Below, piece by piece: positions 1 through 6,571 of a stretch of DNA of 7,072 bases. Position 1 is the first letter of the stretch, and each line of letters starts with the position of its first letter. Where the stretch lies: assembly GCA_037129555.1 (NCBI GenBank), contig JBAXUS010000270.1, forward strand, positions 1 to 7,072, read 5' to 3'. The stretch is from JANXLS01 sp037129555 (GTDB taxonomy: Bacteria; Planctomycetota; SZUA-567; H5-PLA8). Position numbers and translations under genes: made by a program. The notes beneath the pieces are model-generated. The model saw nothing but the letters and a program-made list of their open reading frames with translations, did no database searches and was not told the DNA's origin.

Positions 1-2436
1 GCTAGCCCTCCCCATTCCTTGAGAGAAACTATTGAATGATGAAACAATCAACGGTCCGCTCTCAAGAATCGTCTGGCCGGTGAAGGTATTGTTGCCGGAG
101 AACTGCAGCGCGCCTGCCCCGCATTTCTTGATGACAAACGCGCCGCCGCCGGGGCCCTTGGAATCCGCGATGTCCGTCGAAATCGTCACCGTGTCCGTGG
201 CGTTGGTAGTATCCAAATAGAGGCATGCGCCGCCCATCAATCCGTTGTTATTAATGCCAGTGGTGAGATTCGCCAGCAGTGTCGAAATCTGAGCGCCCTT
301 GAATTCACCCGGACCACCGGCATTGAGTCGAAGCGTCGCAGCCTTGTGTACGGAAATAGCCGCCGGCGTCCATTTCGCAGGATCGCCGTTGTAAAGCCCA
401 GCGGCTTTTTTCACGACCAGAGTGCCCGGAAAAACGGCAGTCGGGCCGGCGTAGGTGTTCGTGCCTTGGAGGGTAATGGCACCACCAGGCACCATATTAA
501 GGTAGGTTCCATTAATACCAAGCATGGCAAACCCGCCGGCGCCGCTTATGTCGCCGGAAATTGTTCCGTTACCAATAAAGTTGACGCTTCCATTCAAAGT
601 AATGGGACCACTTAAGGCGCAATGAAAAAACGTTCCGCTGTTGACGATCACCGGGTTGGCAAGCGCGGCGTCGGTGGACAATGTGCCGAAATTGTCGAGC
701 GTGATTGCGCCTGTCCCCAGTCCGCCACTCTTCCTTACATTAATCTTGCCACCGCTGATCTGCGTCCCCCCGCTGTACGTGTTGGTGTTGTTGATCTGCA
801 GAATGCCGAAGTGAACGTCATGAAAATTGATCCTGGCAACGTTGGGATCGCCGGAGCTATTTAAAATCAGAGCGTGGGGGCCGGAAATCACGTCATTGAA
901 TGAGATGAAGCAATTGGGATCTTTCTCATTGGACGTATTGACAGACAGGTTTCCCCGCAGGGTTACAGGCACGTTGATGTCAACGATTCCGCATTTTCCA
1001 GCGTTGATGGCCGGCGGAAAATCGCTCAGGGAGTTCATGGTAAACACGAGTCCGCTGCCGCCCAGCTTCATGCCTCTGCACCCATCGCCCAGGTTGACTT
1101 GGTTGAGCAGAAATCCCGCGCTCAGATCATTCTTGAGAATACAAGGACCGCGCTGGTTAAAGTTCAATACGTAGTCGAAACGGCCAGCCGTCTCCGGCGT
1201 GGAGTTAGCGGCATTCGACCATTTCGCGCCGTCGCTCCAATTGCCCGGTTCGGCCTTGCTCCACGTGAAAGATGCGTCTTTGCTGCAAGGGGCCACGGTA
1301 ACCGAATACTTCTTCGTTGAACCGTCCGGCGCGGAGACGATGTAGATCTGTGGTTTGGAGAAATCCAGCACGGCACCGGAAGCGGGCGACGCCATCGCGG
1401 AAGGCGACAACGTGAAGCTGGGAGCCAACGCGGTCACATTCATCTCTGGCGGCACGGTCACGTAAATCCGCGTCCCGGAAATAGCGCTGGAGATCGCGCC
1501 GGGCAGGGTAAACGTCAGCATGTTTGCGGCGGGTTTCGGCACTTCCATGCGCTCCGGCGCCGACACTTTCTTAGGAATGGTCTTGGCCGCGAACGGTTTG
1601 TCGTCTTTGACCGTGGGAACTGGACCCACGTCTTTAAACGTCTGCACCGTCTGCGGCAGTTTTGCGGCTTTGGCCGTGTCGATGTATTGAGCCATATCGC
1701 GCATGGCAATGCACGTGTAATTGTTGTCCTTCAAATACTGCATCATCATCTTAAACGTCGCCGGCTCTAAACTCACAGGGGGATGTTCCCGATCTGGGAC
1801 ACCGTGAAAACAAAACACGGTCACCCGGCCCCGACACGCCTGCTGCACCTGTTTAATAAAGTTCTCCATCGGCGGACCGTCGTGAACTGTAAACGAAGGC
1901 ACATCAAAAGGATTATCCACTGTGGGCCTGTACGTCCGTTCATGGCCGCCGCGTCCGAACGTGTAGTCGCTCGCGCTGAGTGTCGGGCAAATAGCCCAGT
2001 TGACATTATAAATTGGCCAGCACACGGTGGTCATCTTCGGCCCGCCGTTCGAAGCCAGTTCGTCCTCCATGGCTTGAATGGCGCTTAATGAACTGGAATG
2101 CCCGACAGTATGGTTGCCAATCTCGAACTTATCGGATTCCATTTGAATCATTTGCCGCCACGTCAAATACCAATCCTTGCGGGTTTTGAAGGAGTCGAAA
2201 TTGCAGACGTAGAACGTCCCGCCGAATCCCATCTCTTTTAGAATCGGCGCAACAACTGTGGCGTGGCTGGCGGGCGCATCATCGAATGTCAGCACAATCA
2301 GTTTGTCTGGTATGGGCTTCAGCAAAACCCTGTTTGGATCGGTATCGATAGGTTCCTGAGCAGATGAAGTAAACAAGGCCAGCGGGGAAATCACCGCGAG
2401 GAGCGTTGCGAAGAGACGATGAAAGTAGAATCGCAT
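1..2436 (-). CDS. Secreted polysaccharide deacetylase (NodB) fused to Ig-like domain and PATR beta-strand repeats, 3' partial
   Basis: The frame is open for 812 codons from the ATG at 2436 to the window edge, so the C-terminus is missing. Residues 1 to about 27 are a Sec signal peptide (basic start, hydrophobic core, Ser-Ser-Ala before Gln). Residues 45-255 match the NodB/carbohydrate esterase 4 fold. Seen motifs are TFDD (50-53; usual catalytic base Asp and metal Asp), HTVGH (109-113; two metal His), a CWPIYN segment where the family has an F-x-Y-P motif, and CFHGVPD with His211 as likely catalytic His. The family TFDDGP motif is TFDDAP here. All metal ligands are present, so it is probably active in removing N- or O-acetyl groups from an extracellular or wall polysaccharide; the substrate is unknown. 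Residues 253-304 are a Lys/Pro-rich linker, about 305-384 an Ig-like domain resembling DUF5018, and 385 onward Gly/Asn/Thr-rich beta-strand sequence with at least three PATR-type repeats. The ATG lies 6 bases after the upstream stop, indicating cotranscription. Confidence is high for the deacetylase, lower for substrate and anchoring. Confidence 0.9.
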   Translation of the reverse strand, partial: MRFYFHRLFATLLAVISPLALFTSSAQEPIDTDPNRVLLKPIPDKLIVLTFDDAPASHATVVAPILKEMGFGGTFYVCNFDSFKTRKDWYLTWRQMIQMESDKFEIGNHTVGHSSSLSAIQAMEDELASNGGPKMTTVCWPIYNVNWAICPTLSASDYTFGRGGHERTYRPTVDNPFDVPSFTVHDGPPMENFIKQVQQACRGRVTVFCFHGVPDREHPPVSLEPATFKMMMQYLKDNNYTCIAMRDMAQYIDTAKAAKLPQTVQTFKDVGPVPTVKDDKPFAAKTIPKKVSAPERMEVPKPAANMLTFTLPGAISSAISGTRIYVTVPPEMNVTALAPSFTLSPSAMASPASGAVLDFSKPQIYIVSAPDGSTKKYSVTVAPCSKDASFTWSKAEPGNWSDGAKWSNAANSTPETAGRFDYVLNFNQRGPCILKNDLSAGFLLNQVNLGDGCRGMKLGGSGLVFTMNSLSDFPPAINAGKCGIVDINVPVTLRGNLSVNTSNEKDPNCFISFNDVISGPHALILNSSGDPNVARINFHDVHFGILQINNTNTYSGGTQISGGKINVRKSGGLGTGAITLDNFGTLSTDAALANPVIVNSGTFFHCALSGPITLNGSVNFIGNGTISGDISGAGGFAMLGINGTYLNMVPGGAITLQGTNTYAGPTAVFPGTLVVKKAAGLYNGDPAKWTPAAISVHKAATLRLNAGGPGEFKGAQISTLLANLTTGINNNGLMGGACLYLDTTNATDTVTISTDIADSKGPGGGAFVIKKCGAGALQFSGNNTFTGQTILESGPLIVSSFNSFSQGMGRAS
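13..801 (-). repeat. Autotransporter-associated beta-strand (PATR-type) repeats within the deacetylase gene
   Basis: Three divergent copies of the motif N-T-(Y/F)-x-G-x-T-x-(I/V), followed by a Gly-rich strand and a short V/I-x-V strand, are visible in translation. They are NTNTYSGGTQISGGKINV at about 691-801, GTNTYAGPTAVFPGTLVV at about 394-480, and GNNTFTGQTILESGPLIV at about 13-120. This is the pattern of the passenger-associated transport repeat (TIGR02601/PATR), expected to build a right-handed beta-helix stalk. More copies probably follow beyond the left edge. The repeats are at protein level only; the DNA copies are diverged. Confidence 0.75.
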
Positions 2437-2442
2437 CAACTA

Positions 2443-5400
2443 TCAATCCTTTGCTTTTTGAGTTGGAGGAATCACTTGATTGTCGCTTCTCGCGCCAATT
2501 TTGTCGCAATTCAAATACAGGTATTTCACCCACAACCATTCCATCTGATTATCAAGATGGTTCAAGCGCGGGGCGGCGTTCATGACCAGGAACCGGTAAT
2601 ACTTCGGCACCGCGAAAACGGCGGGAAGGGCGTAGTTCGATGATGCCGTCGGGAAGCCGCCGGGCGGGATGGGGTCGCCGAGTTCGATGCGGTATGGGTT
2701 GAACATATTTTGCAGGCCGCCAAAGGGCGTGTTACCCAGCGCGTTGAAGGCTCCGTTGGCGATGCGTTCCATGCGTTCGGGCATCAGGCCGCATGAGTTG
2801 GGGCGGAAATACCAGATCCAATGCCAGCCCAACAATTCCGCTTGGCAATGCGCGTAGTCCTCGCCGCCTTTGATGATTTTCATTCCCTTATACAGGCCGT
2901 CCTGCCAGCCGGGGCCGTTGCCTTTGAAACCGGGTTGACCGTCCGTCGTTGTGTTGTACGTCCACCAGACATATTTCTTGCTATCGATTTCGCCGACGGA
3001 ATTGTCTTTGAAAAAGAAGTCGTTGTAGAACGAGATGCTCTTGACGACCGCGCTTTCGACGCCGTCCCAATCGGTTTTCCCGGTCGCAAGTTTGCGGTAG
3101 CGGATCGCTTCGATCAGCGGCGCGGCAGGCAGCCAGATTCCCGACGCCGAGTTCCACGAGAATTTTCCCTGCTTCGCCACGCATTCCGGAGCACCCGTCG
3201 CGACGTCCGTTTTGCCGTCAAAGTACAAATACTTTTTCAGCCCCATGCTGGGATTCTTCGCGTCGGTGATGTGCCACGCAAACGTCATGTATTGGTCTGC
3301 CTTCTCCAGCAATTTCTTATCCACCGTGCCGGGATGCAGGGATTCCTTCTTCCAGATTTCATGCGCGCACAGCGTCAAGCTGGCCAGACACGCGCACGTG
3401 AACGCCTCAGCCGGGCACGGCAAATTCACTTTCCGTGCGTCCGCTGAATCAGTCGCCATCGGGTCGAGCGTGAGGAGCTGCTGCATGTAATCGGCGAGCA
3501 CCATCATGCGTTCGAAAATAGCAGGATCGTCGTTGAGGATTTTGTACGCGGCATGCGTGTTGAACATCACGTGCGCGAACGTGCCGTACGTGTAATCTGA
3601 ATGCGAGAACGGTTTGCCGACGACATCGTGATACGAGCGCTTCGTCTGCAGCGCGGTGCGGAACGGCGCGACCCATTCTTCCGTGTAACGATCGCGCAGT
3701 TGTTTCAGGAATTCAGCATTGAACGGCGCGTCCGGCGCGAAGAGTTGATTGGTGTCGACGACCTCCGCATTCTCAAGCCCCGCGCGCGGATTGCTGATGC
3801 GCAGCGCAGCGTTTTTCGTGTTCAAAAGAAACGGCGTCAGATCGACTCGGCGCGTGGTATTGCATTCCGGAACGCGTGTAAAATCGTCGGTGTTGGCCTC
3901 AGTCCAAACGCCGCGATCGACGATGACGCCGCCAATGGTCGTTCCGATCAAGAGCGTATTCACGCTGTTTTTAAGATCCAATTTCACATCTGGATTGGCG
4001 GGCAATTTCAGCGTGGCGCGCGGCGCATTGATGCCTTTGTTCGACGAGAACGTGCCCGACTTCGGCGCGAAGGTAATGTACGCTTCGTTCAAAATTCCGC
4101 GCGAGAAAACACAATCGAGATGGCCCGCGACATCGGAGACGTCAACATCGAAGCCCAACCCCGTGGGCGCAACGGAGGACATGTCGCCGTCAATGGTGAG
4201 CTTGGATGTTCCGGGTTTCGTGCGGCGGATGTGGAGCGTCGATTGCCTGTTGCGCGCGCCAACGAGCGCACCGGTGACGGTGAGGTCGCCACCATTTAAG
4301 AGCAGCGTGCCGACGTATTCGTCCTTCAATTGATGATCGTCGAAGATCACAAGATCGCCGGAGACCGTGCGTGTGGCGGGCGCGTCATGCAGCAGCGTGC
4401 CACCATGAAAAAAGAGACTGCGGCCACCAAGGTCGAGATTGTCGGCGGAGAGCGAGAGAACGCCGCCCCTGGCAATCGCCAATTCGCGCCCGCGCCACGG
4501 AACGCTTCCGGGCGCGAGCGTGTGCCCAACCGAAATTTCGTATTGCGCAGCCGCGAGCCGATTAGGTGACAGCCCACCCCAGCTTTCAGGCGCGGTGATG
4601 ATTCCGGTTGCGGCGGTAGAGGGAACGCGTTTGAAATCGACGACGCGGAGGGTGGCGTTCTCTACATTATTAAGGTGGGGACTGAGATCGACCGTGTTGG
4701 AGATGAGAATCGCTTCTTTGTTCTTCTTTTCAGTCCACGTGGCTGGGACGGCTTTAAAGCCGTTGGTGTTCGCCGTGGTGTAGGTGCCGGGGGTAAATTC
4801 TTTTTCGTTGAGACGGCTGCCAACCGAAATGACGCACTGGGATTTGCCAAGATCGAGACGCGCGGCGGTGCTTGAGAAAATAAGTGTGCCGATGGTTTGC
4901 AATGCTCCGTTGCCTGAGACAGTGACAGACGACTTGGCATTGAGCACGAGCGTGGCGCTACCCCAGCCTGCGTTGCGGAAAACCAGTTCGGCGGGGCCTT
5001 GCAGATTTTCTGCAATAATTTTCCCATCGAACGCACTGAGATCGAAATCAATCTCGAAGACAATGCGCCCGCCCTTCCCGGCGAGATGCAGCGTACCAGA
5101 ACCGGCGATGGATCCTCGCGAGAATTGAAGCGCGTCGCCGAACGAGAGTGTGGATTCGTTCAGCATTTGAATCGTGCCGACGAGAGTTGCTTTGCTTTTT
5201 GCTTCGACGACGCCACCATTCAAAATTAGCGCTTCACCCTTCTTCGAAAAATCATTGTCGCCCTCCTTCAATACGAACGCGCTGCCGGTGTCGATACGGT
5301 TGATCGGTTTCGCTTCTGGCGGCGGAAGGATGGTGATGCTGGAACCTTCGATCGACGACGGCTCAATCGTCTCCTGCAAATTCGAGAAGCCGCCTTTGAG

Positions 5401-6195
5401 TTTGGGGATCTGTGTGTAGTTCGCGGTCGTCGCGGGCGTGTGGATGCCGGGCGCGAGGTTGTCGGCTTTGGGGCCGAGAATCGAGCCGTGGCCGAACGTA
5501 CACGCCGTGTTGCCGAGGTGAAGTTTGCCCCAGCGCGAGGGGTTCGTGAGCGGACCTTGCATGTTGACGCCGTTTTCAAATTTGATCCAGCAATCGACGC
5601 GGTTGGGCGGGTTGATGACGATGGGAATTGTCTGCATGTCGCGGCTGCGGCCGGAGAGCGCCAGCGACGAGCGCGACTTCAGCGCCTCACCGATCACGAA
5701 CTTCCCGGCATAGCGCGAGAGGTCCACGTCCTTCAACGCGAGCGTGCGGTTGCCGCCGCCTTCGCGCGCCAATTCCAGCGCGCATTTTCCGATGATCGCA
5801 CCACTATCAATGCTGCCTGTGTTAATGCGGATGATGGAGTCCGCGCGCACGTCAATGGTGAGTTGCTTAGGCCCGCGCGCGTCCATGACGAGTTCGCCGC
5901 CGTCGAGCACGAGCGATTTGCCCGCGCACGAATAGAAGGTCGAGATGGTGAGCGCCGCGCCTTTCGAGACGACGATGGATTTGGCGGGCCAGACGTTTTC
6001 CTTCTTCGTCTCTTTGAACGTGAACTGATGGCCGGGCGAGATGGTGAAGATTTCATCCGGTCGCGACGCAGGATCGACGCCGCCCCAATTCGCCGGGAGC
6101 GCGAAGTCGTTGTCTTTGTCGCCGGTGGAAGAGACGGCGGCGAGGGAGCAGCGAGCGAGAGTGAGCGCGAAGAGCAGCGTAATGAAGTGGCGCAT
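2443..6195 (-). CDS. Large secreted beta-repeat protein with C-terminal helical (possible polysaccharide lyase/glycosidase-like) domain
   Basis: The open frame extends to an ATG at 6228 (1261 residues). I prefer the internal ATG at 6195 (1250 residues) because it opens a classic signal peptide, Met-Arg-His then a hydrophobic core ending SLAA, which the longer start would bury. Neither start has a strong Shine-Dalgarno. Numbering below uses the longer form. Residues 33-830 are beta-rich, with many G-G-x-L and short V/I-x-V strands and a duplicated module. Residues about 835-1245 change character to amphipathic helices rich in Trp, Tyr and His: a YTYGTFAHVMFNTHAAYKIL segment, a Cys cluster (938, 945, 947, 954), YVWWTYNTTTDG, GPGWQDGLYKG, GGEDYAHCQAELLGWHW. 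This resembles alpha/alpha-toroid carbohydrate enzymes, but I cannot name a family or catalytic residues. It ends in TGA 6 bases before the deacetylase gene, so the pair are likely an operon acting on the same extracellular glycan. The CDS is certain; the function is a guess. Confidence 0.85.
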   Translation of the reverse strand: MRHFITLLFALTLARCSLAAVSSTGDKDNDFALPANWGGVDPASRPDEIFTISPGHQFTFKETKKENVWPAKSIVVSKGAALTISTFYSCAGKSLVLDGGELVMDARGPKQLTIDVRADSIIRINTGSIDSGAIIGKCALELAREGGGNRTLALKDVDLSRYAGKFVIGEALKSRSSLALSGRSRDMQTIPIVINPPNRVDCWIKFENGVNMQGPLTNPSRWGKLHLGNTACTFGHGSILGPKADNLAPGIHTPATTANYTQIPKLKGGFSNLQETIEPSSIEGSSITILPPPEAKPINRIDTGSAFVLKEGDNDFSKKGEALILNGGVVEAKSKATLVGTIQMLNESTLSFGDALQFSRGSIAGSGTLHLAGKGGRIVFEIDFDLSAFDGKIIAENLQGPAELVFRNAGWGSATLVLNAKSSVTVSGNGALQTIGTLIFSSTAARLDLGKSQCVISVGSRLNEKEFTPGTYTTANTNGFKAVPATWTEKKNKEAILISNTVDLSPHLNNVENATLRVVDFKRVPSTAATGIITAPESWGGLSPNRLAAAQYEISVGHTLAPGSVPWRGRELAIARGGVLSLSADNLDLGGRSLFFHGGTLLHDAPATRTVSGDLVIFDDHQLKDEYVGTLLLNGGDLTVTGALVGARNRQSTLHIRRTKPGTSKLTIDGDMSSVAPTGLGFDVDVSDVAGHLDCVFSRGILNEAYITFAPKSGTFSSNKGINAPRATLKLPANPDVKLDLKNSVNTLLIGTTIGGVIVDRGVWTEANTDDFTRVPECNTTRRVDLTPFLLNTKNAALRISNPRAGLENAEVVDTNQLFAPDAPFNAEFLKQLRDRYTEEWVAPFRTALQTKRSYHDVVGKPFSHSDYTYGTFAHVMFNTHAAYKILNDDPAIFERMMVLADYMQQLLTLDPMATDSADARKVNLPCPAEAFTCACLASLTLCAHEIWKKESLHPGTVDKKLLEKADQYMTFAWHITDAKNPSMGLKKYLYFDGKTDVATGAPECVAKQGKFSWNSASGIWLPAAPLIEAIRYRKLATGKTDWDGVESAVVKSISFYNDFFFKDNSVGEIDSKKYVWWTYNTTTDGQPGFKGNGPGWQDGLYKGMKIIKGGEDYAHCQAELLGWHWIWYFRPNSCGLMPERMERIANGAFNALGNTPFGGLQNMFNPYRIELGDPIPPGGFPTASSNYALPAVFAVPKYYRFLVMNAAPRLNHLDNQMEWLWVKYLYLNCDKIGARSDNQVIPPTQKAKD
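2447..2452 (-). promoter_or_regulatory. Ribosome binding site of the deacetylase gene, inside the upstream gene's end
   Basis: On the minus strand AAAGGA lies 10 bases before the ATG at 2436, overlapping the last codons of the upstream gene. It supports this start and suggests translational coupling across the 6-base gap. Confidence 0.6.
3868..6087 (-). repeat. Duplicated beta-rich module (two full copies plus a third copy of the closing motif)
   Basis: Residues 48-275 and 550-787 of the 1261-residue form align along their length. Both open with W-G-G-x-x-P (48 and 550). Both then have x-I-S-x-G-H (62-67, 564-569), a lone Trp (80, 578), G-(K/R)-S-L-x-x-x-G-G-x-L-x-x-D-A (103-117, 602-616), and a closing motif. 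The closing motif occurs three times: APGIHTPATTANYTQIP (259-275), TPGTYTTANTNGFKAVP (479-495) and DRGVWTEANTDDFTRVP (771-787). Copies two and three are each followed by a V-D-L-(S/T)-P-x-L...N-A-(T/A)-L-R strand (513-529, 795-811). Copies lie at 5404-6087 and 3868-4581, with the middle closing motif at 4744-4794. The similarity is in protein, not DNA. Confidence 0.7.
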
Positions 6196-6268
6196 GTGGA
6201 AAGTTTTTCTTAAAGGGCAGATAGGCATAGAATAGCGCGATTAGAGTAAGGGCCAGATCGGCTCAGTC

Positions 6269-6282
6269 CTTGCGGCCGCAAG
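6269..6282. promoter_or_regulatory. 14-base perfect palindrome, possible operator
   Basis: CTTGCGGCCGCAAG is its own reverse complement and lies 73 bases upstream of the preferred start of the minus-strand operon (6195). It could be a dimeric repressor site or form a 5'-leader hairpin (CTTGC/GCAAG stem with GGCC loop). No second copy was found in the intergenic region, so the regulatory role is only a suggestion. Confidence 0.3.
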
Positions 6283-6557
6283 TAACACAGGAATGCCAGC
6301 ATCAGCGTAGCGCGGTACAACGGACTCAACGACATATGGAATTCTCTGGCTTCATGCCTATGTACACTTCAGCAAGCGGGAGAATTTCGGAATAAACGAG
6401 TCAATTTGCGCCAAAAAGGCGATTCCGTTCCGCGCTTTGTTACAAATCGCTTCGGATAGCATTCCTTGCCGTTTGGGAATTTTCAAAAACTTTGATAACG
6501 TTTTCACTTTACGCACATTTTAGTGCAGATCGCTTTCCGTTTAAAACCGTTATTAGT

Positions 6558-6563
6558 AAGGAG
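6558..6563 (+). promoter_or_regulatory. Strong Shine-Dalgarno of the thioredoxin-like gene
   Basis: AAGGAG sits 8 bases before the ATG at 6572, the best ribosome binding site in the window. It fixes the start and argues that the gene is, or recently was, translated. Confidence 0.75.
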
Positions 6564-6571
6564 TCCAAACT

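Larger units (their letters stand above)
6196..6571. other. Divergent intergenic region
   Basis: This region separates the minus-strand glycan operon from the plus-strand thioredoxin-like gene and should hold both promoters. On the minus strand, TCTAAT (6240-6245) is a good -10-like hexamer but has no convincing -35 at the right distance. On the plus strand, TTGATA (6492-6497) followed after 18 bases by CATTTT (6516-6521) is a weak sigma-70-like pair. A small GC stem with an A5 loop (CGCC/GGCG, 6409-6421) is present but has no T-tract. The right part, about 6470-6560, is AT-rich, as expected near a promoter. No tRNA, other RNA gene or convincing small gene is seen. Confidence 0.5.

Noticed and set aside
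1..2436. Possibility that this stretch is a degraded gene, because only short open frames appear bounded inside it
   Set aside because: Codon-by-codon reading of the minus strand gives 812 sense codons without a stop; the gene is simply open at the window edge.
2821..4333. Several plus-strand open frames of 194-232 codons (2821-3447, 3601-4299, 3749-4333)
   Set aside because: They overlap one another and lie antisense to the coherent 3.75-kb gene; Arg-rich shadow composition.
5440..6213. 257-codon plus-strand open frame opposite the start of the large minus-strand gene
   Set aside because: Arg/Ala/Glu-rich low-complexity translation, no RBS or domain; antisense shadow of a gene with a clear signal peptide and repeats.
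6210..6335. 41-codon minus-strand frame with a hydrophobic stretch just upstream of the large gene
   Set aside because: No Shine-Dalgarno, overlaps the probable leader and both candidate starts of the large gene, and has no recognisable pattern.
6409..6421. CGCC-AAAAA-GGCG stem-loop as a terminator
   Set aside because: Only 4 bp, no T-tract, and it lies between divergent gene starts where no transcript is expected to end.
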